A stretch of DNA of 64,000 nt. Source: Pseudomonas sp. H3(2019) (lineage in GTDB: Bacteria > Pseudomonadota > Gammaproteobacteria > Pseudomonadales > Pseudomonadaceae). Below are positions 14,333-23,859 of this stretch, piece by piece. The notes below the pieces were generated by a model that saw only the letters and a list, made by a program, of their open reading frames with translations, searched no databases and was not told the origin of the DNA. Every line of letters starts with the position of its first letter. Positions within the stretch are counted from its first letter, which is position 1. The position numbers and the translations under genes are program-made. The stretch lies in NCBI RefSeq assembly GCF_007713465.1, contig NZ_VMSG01000025.1, positions 1 through 64,000 on the forward strand, given 5' to 3'.

Positions 14333-17300
14333 AGCGTGGTTTGAAAATAGCGCTGCTGGCGATGCTCTCGCTGGTGGCGTTGCTGTTACTGAGCATCGGC
14401 GCCTTGCTCGGTACACAAGCGGGCAGTCGTTGGACGCTGGGCCAGGTGCCGGGTTTGAGCGTGGAAAATTTCCAGGGTCGCCTGGGCGGCCAATGGAGTG
14501 CCGATCATCTGCTCTGGCGGCAAACGGGCAGTCGGGTCGAGCTGAACAAGCCGGTGTTTGTCTGGTCGCCACTGTGCCTGCTGCGCATGACCCTGTGCAT
14601 CGAGCAATTGAAGACTGAGCAAGTCATTCTGCAATTTGCCCCAAGCAACGAAGCCAGCAGCGGGCCGATCAGCCTGCCCGAGTTGAAATTGCCGGTGGCA
14701 ATCCAGTTGGACGAGGTGCAAATCGGCAGCCTGTTGCTTAACGGCAGTGAGCAGCTCAAAGACCTGCAACTGGCCGCGCACTGGACGGCCAAGGGCTTGC
14801 AGATCGACGCTGTGCATTTGCAACGCGATGACCTTAGCCTGGACCTGTCCGGGCTGCTGCAACCGACCGGCAACTGGCCGCTCAGCGCCGAAGGCAAGCT
14901 GACCTTGCCGGCACCGGGTAAAGCCCCCTGGACGCTGGCGCTGAAAGTCGATGGCGATTTGCTGAAAACCCTGAACCTGCACGCCGACAGCAACGGTTAC
15001 CTGCAAGGTCAACTGACGGGCGAGTTGCAACCGTTGGTGGAAAACTTGCCGGCCAAGGTGCGGATTACCGCCGATGGCTTCAAGGCCGGCGCCGACTTGC
15101 CGGACACCTTGCAGCTCAATCAGCTGGAACTGACCGGCAACGGTGACCTGAAAAACGGTTACCAGTTGCTCGGCAAAGCGACATTGCCAGCGGAGCAGGG
15201 CCCGGTCGCGTTGCTGCTGCAAGGCAAGGTCGACGCCAAGGGCGCGCAGATCGCCGGGCTCGATCTGAGTGCCAACGACACGCAAAACCTGAAACTGAGC
15301 GGGCAACTCGATTGGTCCGAGGGCCTCAGTGCCGAGGCGAAAATCGATTGGCTGGACTTCCCGTGGCATCGGCTGTACCCGTTGATTGACGAACCCCAGG
15401 TGGTGCTGCGCAGCTTCAATGGTGAAGTGTCCTACCGCGACGGCAACTATCTGGGCAACTTCAAGGCAGCGCTGGATGGTCCGGCCGGAGCGTTCAGCCT
15501 GAGTAGCCCGTTCAGCGGCGACCTGACGAAAGTCTTCCTGCCGGAATTCAAACTGGCGGCCGGGCAGGGCAAGGCCGAAGGGCATTTGAACCTGCAGTTC
15601 GCCAATGGCATTGCCTGGGACACTGCGCTGGATTTGTCGGCGATCAACCCGGCGTACTGGCTGGCGGAGCTGCCGGGAACCCTGGCCGGACCGTTGCGCA
15701 GCAAGGGTGAAATGAAAGATCAACACCTGAGCCTCAATGCTGACCTCGACCTCAAGGGCAAGCTGCGCGGTCAGCCGGCAGTCTTGCAAGCCAAGGCCGA
15801 TGGTGCGGGCGAGCGCTGGAACCTCAGCGCGCTGCATATCCGTCTGGGCGACAATCGCATTGATGGCAGCGGCAGTCTGCAACAGAAACTCGCCGGCCGG
15901 ATCGACATCAAGGCACCACGTCTCGGCCAGCTCTGGCCGCAGTTGCGCGGTCAGCTCAACGGTCGGGTTGACGTAGCCGGCAACCTCCAGGCACCGCAAG
16001 GCAAACTCAGCCTGCAAGGCGTGCAATTGGCGTTCAACGATAATCGCCTGCAAAGCCTGAACTTCGACGCCAGTCTCGACAGCGCGCAACGGGCGAAGAT
16101 CGACCTCAAGGGCAGCGGCATTCAGGCCGGCGACACTCAACTGGGCACGCTGACCGCCAGCGGCCAGGGCGATATCAAAAACCAGAAGCTGCAACTGGAC
16201 CTGCTGGGCCCGCAACTGAAACTGGCGCTGGGCCTCGACGGCAATCTGGATAAAGGCAATTGGCGCGGCCGTTTGGCCAGTGGCGACCTACAGGCTGGCG
16301 GCCAGGACTGGAAGCTGCAAAATCCGGCAAGAATCGAACGCTTGGCCGACGGCAAGCTGACTTTCGGCGCGCATTGCTGGATGTCCGGGCAGGCCAGTCT
16401 GTGCGGCGAAGACCAGCGGCTGATGCCCGAACCGAAGCTGCGTTACCACCTCAAGCAGTTTTCGATCGACAGCCTCGCGCAATGGTTGCCGAAAGATTTT
16501 GCCTGGCACGGCAAGCTCAATGCCGATGTGCAACTTGACCTGCCGGCCAGCGGCCCGAAAGGTCAGATCATGGTCGATGCCAGCGGCGGTACGTTGCGCA
16601 TGAAAGAAAAGGATCAGTGGCTGGATTTCCCTTACCAGACGCTGAAGCTGACCAGCACCCTGAACCCGAAACGCATCGACACGCAGCTCGACTTTGTCGG
16701 TGGCAAGTTGGGCGAGCTGATGGTGCAGGCGCAGATCAATCCGCTGCCCAAGAACAAACCCTTGAACGGTTCGTTCCGTCTGAGCGGTCTGGACCTGTCG
16801 GTGGCGCGACCGTTTGTGCCGATGGTCGAGAAACTGACCGGGCGCCTGAATGGCAGCGGCAGTTTGTCGGGCGGGCTGCTGGCGCCGCAGGTCAATGGCA
16901 ACCTGACCCTCAGCGACGGTGAAATCTCCGGACCACAGCTGCCGACGCGTTTTGAGGCGTTGCAGCTTCAGGCGCAGATTGCCGGCGAGAGCGTGCAGCT
17001 CAACGGCGGCTGGAAAAGCGGCAAGGCCGGGCAGGGCAGCTTGAACGGGCATGTTGCCTGGGGCCAGGCGTTGGTGGTGGATCTGAGCCTCAAAGGCACA
17101 CAACTGCCGGTCACGGTCGAGCCATACGCCGTGCTGGAAGTAGCGCCGGACCTGAAAATCTCGATCAACAACGACAAACTGGCGATTGTCGGCAAGGTGC
17201 AGGTACCCAAGGGCGAAATCACCGTGCGTGAGTTGCCGCCATCAACGGTCAAGGTCTCCGATGACACGGTGATCGTCGGTCACCAGACCGAAACGGGCAA

Positions 17301-18000
17301 ACCGCCGATGGCCATGGCAATGGACATCGATGTGGTGGTAGGCGAGGACAAGCTCAGCTTTGCCGGGTTCGGCCTGACGGCGAACCTGCAAGGTCATGTG
17401 CACATCGGTGACAACATGGACACCCGCGGCGAACTCTGGCTCAACGATGGCCGTTATCGTGCCTACGGCCAGCGCTTGACGGTACGGCGTGCACGACTGC
17501 TGTTCGCCGGGCCCATCGATCAGCCGTATCTGGACATCGAAGCGGTGCGCCAGACCGACGACGTGATCGCCGGAATTCGCCTGAGCGGCAGCGCCGAGCA
17601 GCCGACCACGCAGATCTTCTCGGAACCGGCGATGAGCCAGGAACAGGCATTGTCCTATCTGGTGCTCGGGCGTCCGCTGACCAGCAACGGCGAAGACAAC
17701 AACATGCTGGCTCAAGCCGCGCTGGGACTGGGCTTGATGGGCAGTTCCGACCTGACCGGCAGTCTGGCCAAGGATCTGGGCATTCAGGACTTCCAGCTCG
17801 ACACCCAGGGCAGCGGCACCACCACCAGCGTGGTGGCCAGCGGCAACCTCTCCGAGAAACTCAGTTTGCGTTACGGCGTCGGCGTATTCGAACCGGCCAA
17901 CACCATCGCCTTGCGCTACAAGCTGAGCAAAATGGTCTACCTGGAAGCCGCCAGCGGCATCGCCAGTTCGCTGGATATCTTCTACAAGCGGGATTTTTAA
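14329..18000 (+). CDS. tamB: Translocation and assembly module protein TamB
   Basis: This 1223-residue AsmA-like, inner-membrane-anchored protein has a single N-terminal anchor (residues ~4-26, LKIALLAMLSLVALLLLSIGALL), a long periplasmic repeat region rich in beta-strand and Leu-Gly-Gly-type repeats, and a C-terminal DUF490/TamB domain (about the last 350 residues, with VPKGEITVRELPPSTVKVSDD and DTRGELWLNDGRYRAYGQRL) ending in DIFYKRDF. It bridges the inner membrane to TamA in the outer membrane. The start overlaps the tamA stop (ATGA-type coupling). The length is normal for the family. Confidence 0.93.
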   Translation: MKRGLKIALLAMLSLVALLLLSIGALLGTQAGSRWTLGQVPGLSVENFQGRLGGQWSADHLLWRQTGSRVELNKPVFVWSPLCLLRMTLCIEQLKTEQVILQFAPSNEASSGPISLPELKLPVAIQLDEVQIGSLLLNGSEQLKDLQLAAHWTAKGLQIDAVHLQRDDLSLDLSGLLQPTGNWPLSAEGKLTLPAPGKAPWTLALKVDGDLLKTLNLHADSNGYLQGQLTGELQPLVENLPAKVRITADGFKAGADLPDTLQLNQLELTGNGDLKNGYQLLGKATLPAEQGPVALLLQGKVDAKGAQIAGLDLSANDTQNLKLSGQLDWSEGLSAEAKIDWLDFPWHRLYPLIDEPQVVLRSFNGEVSYRDGNYLGNFKAALDGPAGAFSLSSPFSGDLTKVFLPEFKLAAGQGKAEGHLNLQFANGIAWDTALDLSAINPAYWLAELPGTLAGPLRSKGEMKDQHLSLNADLDLKGKLRGQPAVLQAKADGAGERWNLSALHIRLGDNRIDGSGSLQQKLAGRIDIKAPRLGQLWPQLRGQLNGRVDVAGNLQAPQGKLSLQGVQLAFNDNRLQSLNFDASLDSAQRAKIDLKGSGIQAGDTQLGTLTASGQGDIKNQKLQLDLLGPQLKLALGLDGNLDKGNWRGRLASGDLQAGGQDWKLQNPARIERLADGKLTFGAHCWMSGQASLCGEDQRLMPEPKLRYHLKQFSIDSLAQWLPKDFAWHGKLNADVQLDLPASGPKGQIMVDASGGTLRMKEKDQWLDFPYQTLKLTSTLNPKRIDTQLDFVGGKLGELMVQAQINPLPKNKPLNGSFRLSGLDLSVARPFVPMVEKLTGRLNGSGSLSGGLLAPQVNGNLTLSDGEISGPQLPTRFEALQLQAQIAGESVQLNGGWKSGKAGQGSLNGHVAWGQALVVDLSLKGTQLPVTVEPYAVLEVAPDLKISINNDKLAIVGKVQVPKGEITVRELPPSTVKVSDDTVIVGHQTETGKPPMAMAMDIDVVVGEDKLSFAGFGLTANLQGHVHIGDNMDTRGELWLNDGRYRAYGQRLTVRRARLLFAGPIDQPYLDIEAVRQTDDVIAGIRLSGSAEQPTTQIFSEPAMSQEQALSYLVLGRPLTSNGEDNNMLAQAALGLGLMGSSDLTGSLAKDLGIQDFQLDTQGSGTTTSVVASGNLSEKLSLRYGVGVFEPANTIALRYKLSKMVYLEAASGIASSLDIFYKRDF

Positions 18001-18023
18001 CCCTCCCGTCCTTCCTTCTGAGT

Positions 18024-18133
18024 GATCGTTCCCATGCTCCGCGTGGGAATGCATCCCGTGACGCTCCGCGTCACTTTCAAAGCGGCCGCAGAGCGTCCAT
18101 GGCGGCATTCCCACGGGGAGCATGGGAGCGATC
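18024..18133 (-). repeat. ~110-bp palindromic repeat, copy C
   Basis: A full element between tamB and the efflux operon with arms GATCGTTCCCATGC and GCATGGGAGCGATC. The matching changes T (18036) and A in the opposite arm preserve base pairing, a compensatory pair. It is in the B/F orientation. Confidence 0.85.
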
Positions 18134-18179
18134 TACTGTGCCATTTATCAGTCGATTACAAAGCTTCCTAACTATTACG

Positions 18180-18234
18180 TTGACATCCGCTGCCTAGGCA
18201 GTAATATCTGGACATACTTTCCCTGCCTAGGCAG
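18180..18234 (+). promoter_or_regulatory. Efflux operon promoter with two identical palindromic operators
   Basis: A perfect -35 TTGACA (18180-18185) is followed after 16 bp by TAATAT (18202-18207). The palindrome CTGCCTAGGCAG fills 18190-18201, exactly between -35 and -10, and occurs again at 18223-18234, just after the expected transcription start. The centres are 33 bp apart, about three helical turns, so two regulator dimers would bind the same face. The adjacent MarR-family gene is the obvious repressor. Confidence 0.75.
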
Positions 18235-18249
18235 CTAATGGGTGGTCAG

Positions 18250-18723
18250 ATGAAACATTTCACGCCAGACGAATTCCAGAATTGCCACCTCGGTCTCTTG
18301 CTCGGGCGCGCCGCGCTGCTCAAGGACCGGATCATCGATACGCACATGGAACCCCATGGCATCACCGCCGCGCAGTTCAAGGTGCTGATCATCATGGCCC
18401 AGTTCGGCGTCGATACGCCGGCCGAGCTGTGCCGACACCTGTCGCTGGACAGCGGTTCGATGACCCGCATGCTCGATCGTCTGGAACAGAAGGGTTTTCT
18501 CTCCCGCCAACGCTGCGAAGGCGACCGCCGTCAGGTGCGGCTGGTGCTGACCGGGGAAGGGCAGAAGCTGGCCGACCGTCTGCCGCATATCGGTGCCGAG
18601 GCGATGAACGAACTGGCAGGCGCCATCACGCCGGAAGAGTTGAAAACCCTGGAACAGATCCTGAAGAAAATTTTGCTGGCGGCTGGTGACTCGATCACTT
18701 TGCTGCGGGTAGGTGACAAATGA
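18250..18723 (+). CDS. MarR-family transcriptional regulator of the efflux operon
   Basis: This 157-residue winged-helix protein has the MarR pattern: dimerisation helices at both ends and the HTH at VDTPAELCRHLSLDSGSMTRMLDRLEQKGFLSRQRCEGDRRQVRLVLTGEG (residues ~55-105), including the DRR wing. ATG 18250 is preferred over in-frame ATG 18238, because the second operator ends 3 bp before 18238 and leaves no ribosome-binding site, whereas GGTGG precedes 18250. It is the first gene of an operon with an outer-membrane factor, EmrA and EmrB, and its stop overlaps the next start (ATGA). Repression relieved by a toxic ligand, as in EmrR/MprA, is the likely mode. Confidence 0.88.
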   Translation: MKHFTPDEFQNCHLGLLLGRAALLKDRIIDTHMEPHGITAAQFKVLIIMAQFGVDTPAELCRHLSLDSGSMTRMLDRLEQKGFLSRQRCEGDRRQVRLVLTGEGQKLADRLPHIGAEAMNELAGAITPEELKTLEQILKKILLAAGDSITLLRVGDK

Positions 18724-20195
18724 GCCGTAAAACCTTGCGTACCGGCCTCAGCCTGGTGCTGTTGGCCATGAGCCTGGCCGGGTGTGCCAGCTACAGCGGC
18801 CTGAACACCCAGGGCGTGAGCCTCGATGCGAAAACCCTCAAGGCCGGGCAGTCCCTCAACGGTGTCAGCCTGTCGCCGGCGGCCTGGCCAAAAAGCGACT
18901 GGTGGAAAAGCCTTGGCGACCCGCAGCTCGACGGTTTGATCCGCGAAGCGCTGCACGACAGCCCGGACATGCAGATCGCCGACGCCCGCGCCCACCAGGC
19001 CAGCGCCGCCGCTTATGCCGCCGACGCCGCGCGGATGCCGACCCTCGATGCCAGCGCCAGTGTCAGCCGCTCGCGTCTGGCCCGTGACAAGGACCCGACC
19101 GGGGTCGGCGGCAGCTACGCCACGGTGCGCAGTATCGGCGCCAGCTTCAATTACACCTTCGACCTCTGGGGCGGTCAGCGTGCCACCTGGGAAGCGGCGC
19201 TGGGCCAGGCCCGCGCGGCTGAAGTCGATCAGCAAGCCGCACAGCTGACCTTGTCGGCCGATGTCGCCCGCGCCTACAGCAACCTTGGGCAGGCCCATAT
19301 CGTTTATGACCTGGCTAACGACGACCTCAAGCGCACCCGGCAAATGCTCGATCTGAGCAAGCGTCGGCTGAGCTCCGGCATCGACAGCCAATACCAGTAC
19401 CAGCAAACCGAAAGCCTGGAAGCCAGCTCCGAAGCGACGTTGATCGACGCTGAAAAGACCCTGCAGAGCGCGAAAATCGCCCTGGCTGTGCTGCTCGGCA
19501 AAGGCCCGGATCGCGGTAATGAGATTGCCCGGCCGAAAGTCCTTCAGGCCAACGCCGTGGCGTTGCCGTCGACGTTGCCGGCTGAATTGCTCGGTCGTCG
19601 CCCGGACCTGATCGCCGCGCGCTGGCGGGTCGAGGCGGCGAGCAAAAGCATCGACGCCGGCAAGACAAAGTTCTATCCGAACCTCAACCTGAGCGCAGCC
19701 GCCGGTACCGAATCATTGTTGGGTGACGCGATGTTCGGCTCGGCGAGCCGCTTCTTCAACATTATGCCAACCGTGTCGTTGCCGATCTTCGATGGCGGTC
19801 GCTTGCGCGCCAACCTCGATGCACGCGACGCCGACTACGACCTCGCTGTCGCGCAGTACAACAAGACACTGGTGAAAGCCTTGGGGGATGTCAGCGACAC
19901 GATTTCCCAATTGCGTGACATCGGTCGGCAGATCGGTGCGCAGCAACACTCCACCGACATCGCCCAGGATTCTTACAACACGGTGGTCCAGCGTTACGGT
20001 TCCGGCATCGGTAACTACCTGGACGTGCTCAGCATCGAGCAGCAATTGCTCCAGGCCCAGCGCCAGTTGGCGAACCTGAATGCCGAGCAGATCGATCTGT
20101 CGATTCAACTGATGCAGGCACTGGGCGGCGGGTTTCAAGCCGACACCCTGGCCACGGCCACCTCATCCCCAGCGCCTGCCACGCTGAATCAATAA
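18720..20195 (+). CDS. Outer-membrane efflux lipoprotein, NodT/OprM family
   Basis: This 491-residue TolC-type channel protein begins with a lipoprotein signal peptide and lipobox SLAGC (acylated Cys22). Two repeats of the outer membrane efflux domain follow (~60-260 and ~280-465), with WWKSLGDPQLDGLIREAL near the start, GRRPDLIAARWRVEAASKSIDAGKTKFYPNL in the second repeat and a C-terminal YLDVLSIEQQLLQAQRQLANLNAEQIDLSIQLMQALGGG. It would form the trimeric exit duct for the EmrAB pump encoded next. It overlaps the regulator gene by 4 bp and is followed by emrA after 15 bp. Confidence 0.92.
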   Translation: MSRKTLRTGLSLVLLAMSLAGCASYSGLNTQGVSLDAKTLKAGQSLNGVSLSPAAWPKSDWWKSLGDPQLDGLIREALHDSPDMQIADARAHQASAAAYAADAARMPTLDASASVSRSRLARDKDPTGVGGSYATVRSIGASFNYTFDLWGGQRATWEAALGQARAAEVDQQAAQLTLSADVARAYSNLGQAHIVYDLANDDLKRTRQMLDLSKRRLSSGIDSQYQYQQTESLEASSEATLIDAEKTLQSAKIALAVLLGKGPDRGNEIARPKVLQANAVALPSTLPAELLGRRPDLIAARWRVEAASKSIDAGKTKFYPNLNLSAAAGTESLLGDAMFGSASRFFNIMPTVSLPIFDGGRLRANLDARDADYDLAVAQYNKTLVKALGDVSDTISQLRDIGRQIGAQQHSTDIAQDSYNTVVQRYGSGIGNYLDVLSIEQQLLQAQRQLANLNAEQIDLSIQLMQALGGGFQADTLATATSSPAPATLNQ

Positions 20196-20210
20196 TTCAA
20201 GGTACTTGTC

Positions 20211-21413
20211 ATGGCCACTATCGAAAACAACCCAACGCCTGAAAGCGCCCAAGACGCGGGCAATTCAGGCAAACGTAAATTCATGCTGCTGGTGCTGACG
20301 GTCCTGGTCATTGTTGGCTGCCTTGGTGTCTGGGGCTGGCACGAACTCTACGGACGCTGGAGCGAAAGCACCGACGATGCCTACGTCAACGGCAACGTGG
20401 TGGAAATCACGCCGCTGGTCACCGGCACGGTTGTCAGCATCGGCGCAGACGATGGCGATCTGGTCCACGAAGGCCAGGTACTGGTCAACTTCGACCCGAA
20501 CGATGCGCAGGTCGGCCTGCAAAGTGCACAAGCCAATCTGGCCCGCACCGTGCGCCAGGTGCGCGGCCTGTACAGCAACGTTGACGGCATGAAAGCCCAG
20601 GTCAACGCCCAGAAAGCCGAAGTGCAAAAGGCTCAGGACAACTTCAATCGCCGGAAGAATCTGGCAGCGGGCGGGGCGATCTCCCAGGAAGAACTGTCCC
20701 ACGCACGGGATGACCTGACCTCGGCGCAGAACGCCCTGGCCAATGCTCAGCAGCAACTCGCCACCACCAGCGCGCTGGTCGATGACACGGTGGTTTCGTC
20801 TCACCCGGACGTCCAGGCCGCTGCTGCACAAGTGCGTCAGGCTTACCTGGCCAACGCCCGCAGCATACTGATCGCGCCGGTCACCGGTTATGTGGCCAAG
20901 CGCACCGTACAGCTTGGCCAACGGGTTCAGCCGGGGACTGCGCTGATGGCGGTGATCCCGCTGGATCAGCTGTGGATCGACGCCAACTTCAAGGAAACCC
21001 AGCTGCGTGACATGCGCATCGGTCAGCCGGTGGACATCGAAGCCGACCTCTATGGCAGCCAAGTGAAATACAACGGCACCATCGACAGCCTTGGCGCCGG
21101 GACCGGTAGCGCATTTGCCTTGCTGCCGGCGCAAAACGCGACCGGTAACTGGATCAAGATCGTTCAGCGGGTGCCGGTGCGGATTCACATCAACGCCGAG
21201 CAACTGGCCGCACATCCGTTGCGGGTGGGTCTGTCGACAATGGTCAACGTCAACCTGCGCGACCAGAGCGGTCCGGTGCTGGCGCAGCAATCGCCACAAA
21301 AGGCTTCGTTCAGTACCAACGTCTACGACCGTCAGCTGGCCGAGGCCGACGCGATGATTACCCGCTTGATCCACGACAACAGCTCACTGGCGGCCAAAAC
21401 CGCTCAACGCTGA
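20211..21413 (+). CDS. emrA: EmrA-type membrane fusion protein
   Basis: This 400-residue periplasmic adaptor has one N-terminal membrane anchor (residues ~24-43), a split biotinyl/lipoyl-like domain (STDDAYVNGNVVEITPLVTGTVVSIGADDGDLVHEGQVL), a long coiled-coil hairpin (~100-210), and a beta-barrel domain with SILIAPVTGYVAKRTVQLGQRVQPGTALMAVIPL. It links the MFS pump to the outer-membrane channel in type I-like tripartite multidrug export. The coding region starts 15 bp after the channel gene and is followed by emrB after 64 bp. Confidence 0.93.
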   Translation: MATIENNPTPESAQDAGNSGKRKFMLLVLTVLVIVGCLGVWGWHELYGRWSESTDDAYVNGNVVEITPLVTGTVVSIGADDGDLVHEGQVLVNFDPNDAQVGLQSAQANLARTVRQVRGLYSNVDGMKAQVNAQKAEVQKAQDNFNRRKNLAAGGAISQEELSHARDDLTSAQNALANAQQQLATTSALVDDTVVSSHPDVQAAAAQVRQAYLANARSILIAPVTGYVAKRTVQLGQRVQPGTALMAVIPLDQLWIDANFKETQLRDMRIGQPVDIEADLYGSQVKYNGTIDSLGAGTGSAFALLPAQNATGNWIKIVQRVPVRIHINAEQLAAHPLRVGLSTMVNVNLRDQSGPVLAQQSPQKASFSTNVYDRQLAEADAMITRLIHDNSSLAAKTAQR

Positions 21414-21477
21414 TTCGCCAATCCCTCAGCTGCGGCCGTAACGGTCGCAGCGACTGCCTCGTTTCAAAGGATTCGCG

Positions 21478-23007
21478 ATGAGTACTAACGCGTCTTTCAA
21501 GCCGCCCAGCCTGGTGCTCAGCACCATTGGCCTGTCGCTGGCGACCTTCATGCAGGTGCTCGACACCACCATCGCCAACGTGGCCTTGCCAACTATTTCC
21601 GGCAACCTGGGCGTGAGTTCGGAGCAGGGCACCTGGGTCATCACGTCGTTCGCCGTGAGCAACGCCATCGCGCTGCCGCTGACCGGCTGGCTGAGCCGGC
21701 GCTTCGGTGAAGTGAAGCTGTTTCTCTGGGCCACGATTTTGTTCGTGCTGGCGTCGTTCCTCTGCGGGATCTCGACCTCGATGCCTGAGCTGATCGGCTT
21801 TCGCGTACTTCAAGGCCTGGTGGCAGGTCCCTTGTATCCGATGACCCAGACCCTGCTGATCGCGGTCTATCCGCCGGCCAGGCGCGGCATGGCCCTGGCG
21901 TTGCTGGCGATGGTGACGGTGGTGGCGCCGATTGCCGGTCCCATCCTCGGCGGCTGGATTACCGACAGCTACAGCTGGCCGTGGATCTTCTTTATCAACG
22001 TACCCATCGGGATTTTCGCGGTAATGGTCGTGCGCCAGCAACTGAAGGCGCGGCCAGTGGTGACGAGTTACCAACCCATGGATTACGTCGGTCTGATTAC
22101 ATTGATCATTGGCGTCGGCGCGTTGCAGATCATCCTCGACAAGGGTAATGACCTGGACTGGTTCGAGTCGAACTTCATCATTATCGGTGCGGCTATTTCG
22201 GCGATTGCGCTAGCAGTGTTCGTGATCTGGGAGATGACCGACAAGCACCCGGTGGTGAATCTGCGGCTGTTCGCCCATCGCAACTTCCGCATCGGCACCA
22301 TCGTGCTGGTCTTGGGTTACGCCGGGTTCTTTGGCATCAACCTGATTCTGCCGCAGTGGCTGCAAACCCAGATGGGCTACACCGCGACCTGGGCCGGCTT
22401 GGCGGTGGCACCGATCGGTATTCTGCCGGTGTTGATGTCACCGTTTGTCGGCAAGTACGCGCACCGGTTCGATCTGCGGCTGCTGGCCGGGCTAGCGTTC
22501 CTGGCGATTGGCTTGAGCTGCTTCATGCGCGCCGGGTTCACCAATGAGGTGGACTTCCAGCACGTGGCGCTGGTGCAGCTGTTCATGGGGATTGGTGTGG
22601 CGCTGTTCTTCATGCCGACCCTGAGTATTCTGATGTCCGACCTGCCGCCGCATCAGATCGCCGACGGCGCGGGCCTGGCGACATTCCTGCGGACTTTGGG
22701 CGGCAGCTTTGCGGCCTCGCTGACCACCTGGATCTGGATCCGTCGCGCCGATCAGCATCACGCTTACCTGAGCGAAAGCCTCAGCACCTTCGACCCGACG
22801 ACCCGCGATACCTTGAATACCTTGGGCGGGGCGGGCAATCCGGCGTATGCGCAGCTCGATCACCTGCTGACCAGCCAGGCGTACATGCTTTCCACTGTGG
22901 ATTACTTCACGCTGCTGGGCTGGGGCTTTATGGGATTGATTCTGCTGGTATGGCTGGCCAAGCCGCCGTTTGCGGCGAAGGCGGGGCCGGAGGCCTCAGG
23001 GCACTAG
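21478..23007 (+). CDS. emrB: EmrB-type multidrug efflux MFS transporter (DHA2)
   Basis: This 509-residue inner-membrane proton antiporter of the 14-helix DHA2 family has the DHA2 signature FMQVLDTTIANVALPTISGNLGVSSEQGTWVITSF at helix 1, GWLSRRFGEVKLFLW (motif A) and GPILGGWITDSYSWPWIFFINVPIG (motif C region). Together with EmrA and the outer-membrane factor it should export hydrophobic toxicants. AAAGGA precedes ATG 21478. It is the last gene of the operon; a palindromic repeat copy begins 7 bp after its stop and no separate terminator is evident. Confidence 0.93.
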   Translation: MSTNASFKPPSLVLSTIGLSLATFMQVLDTTIANVALPTISGNLGVSSEQGTWVITSFAVSNAIALPLTGWLSRRFGEVKLFLWATILFVLASFLCGISTSMPELIGFRVLQGLVAGPLYPMTQTLLIAVYPPARRGMALALLAMVTVVAPIAGPILGGWITDSYSWPWIFFINVPIGIFAVMVVRQQLKARPVVTSYQPMDYVGLITLIIGVGALQIILDKGNDLDWFESNFIIIGAAISAIALAVFVIWEMTDKHPVVNLRLFAHRNFRIGTIVLVLGYAGFFGINLILPQWLQTQMGYTATWAGLAVAPIGILPVLMSPFVGKYAHRFDLRLLAGLAFLAIGLSCFMRAGFTNEVDFQHVALVQLFMGIGVALFFMPTLSILMSDLPPHQIADGAGLATFLRTLGGSFAASLTTWIWIRRADQHHAYLSESLSTFDPTTRDTLNTLGGAGNPAYAQLDHLLTSQAYMLSTVDYFTLLGWGFMGLILLVWLAKPPFAAKAGPEASGH

Positions 23008-23013
23008 AGGAAG

Positions 23014-23124
23014 GATCGTTCCCACGCTCTGCGTGGGAATGCCTCAACGGACGCTCCGCGTTCGGCTCTGGATGTGACGCGGAGCGTCACGGGCTGCATT
23101 CCCACGCAGAGCGTGGGAACGATC
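23014..23124 (+). repeat. ~110-bp palindromic repeat, copy D
   Basis: The best preserved copy. Both outer arms are perfect over GATCGTTCCCACGCTCTGCG and its complement, and the inner arms are GGACGCTCCGCG and CGCGGAGCGTC. It lies between the convergent emrB and lpxH genes, so it may also act as a hairpin at two transcript ends. Confidence 0.9.
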
Positions 23125-23133
23125 AATGAACGA

Positions 23134-23859
23134 TCAGCTCGAAAAATCAAACGCCGCCAACTGAAACCCCTGCTCATCCACCTGCAATGCCCACCCCTGG
23201 CGATCCCAATCCCCCAGAACAATGCGCTTGGCCGCTTGCTCGCCAATCTGCAATTTGTGGATGGCGGGGCGGTGGGTGTGGCCGTGGACCAGGGTTTTTA
23301 CGCCGTACTGCTGCATGATCCGCGGGATTTCCTCGGGGGTCACATCGACGATGTCGTTGGCTTTCATCCGGGTTTGCGCGCGGCTCTCGCTGCGTAGCTT
23401 GCGCGCCAGTTTGCGGCGGGTACGCAGCGGCAGATGGCGCAGGATGAACAAGCTGATGGGGTTGCGCAGATAACGACGCAGCTTCATGTAGCTTTCGTCG
23501 CGGGTACACAGGCTGTCGCCGTGCATCAACAGCACCGGCTCACCATGGAGTTGCACGACACTTGGATCCTTGAGCAAGGTGCAGCCGGCTGCTTTGCAGA
23601 AGGCCTTGCCGAGCAGGAAGTCGCGATTGCCGTGCATCAGAAAGATCGCCGTGCCGCTGTCGCTAAGTTCGCGCAGGGCCTGGCAGATGGAGCGTTGGAA
23701 GGGGCTCATGGCGTCGTCGCCAATCCACACCTCGAAAAAGTCGCCGAGAATGTACAACGCTTGCGCCGAACGGGCGCGGGTGGCGAGCAAATCCAGAAAC
23801 GCCCGGGTAATGTCCGGGCGTTCCTCTTCCAGATGTAAATCTGAAATCAGTAATATCAC
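23134..23859 (-). CDS. lpxH: UDP-2,3-diacylglucosamine diphosphatase
   Basis: This 241-residue metallophosphoesterase of lipid A biosynthesis hydrolyses UDP-2,3-diacylglucosamine to lipid X and UMP at the inner face of the cytoplasmic membrane. Metal-binding motifs are complete: ISDLHL (Asp7, His9), LGDFFEVW (Asp40), GNRDF (Asn78-Arg79-Asp80), MHGDSL and HGHTHRP. The start at 23859 overlaps the ppiB stop by 4 bp, so the two genes should be co-translated. Confidence 0.95.
   Translation of the reverse strand: MILLISDLHLEEERPDITRAFLDLLATRARSAQALYILGDFFEVWIGDDAMSPFQRSICQALRELSDSGTAIFLMHGNRDFLLGKAFCKAAGCTLLKDPSVVQLHGEPVLLMHGDSLCTRDESYMKLRRYLRNPISLFILRHLPLRTRRKLARKLRSESRAQTRMKANDIVDVTPEEIPRIMQQYGVKTLVHGHTHRPAIHKLQIGEQAAKRIVLGDWDRQGWALQVDEQGFQLAAFDFSS

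Noticed and set aside
14386..16215. 609-codon open frame antisense to tamB
   Set aside because: Gln/Leu/Ala-rich text typical of the reverse strand of GC-rich genes; no start signals or family features.
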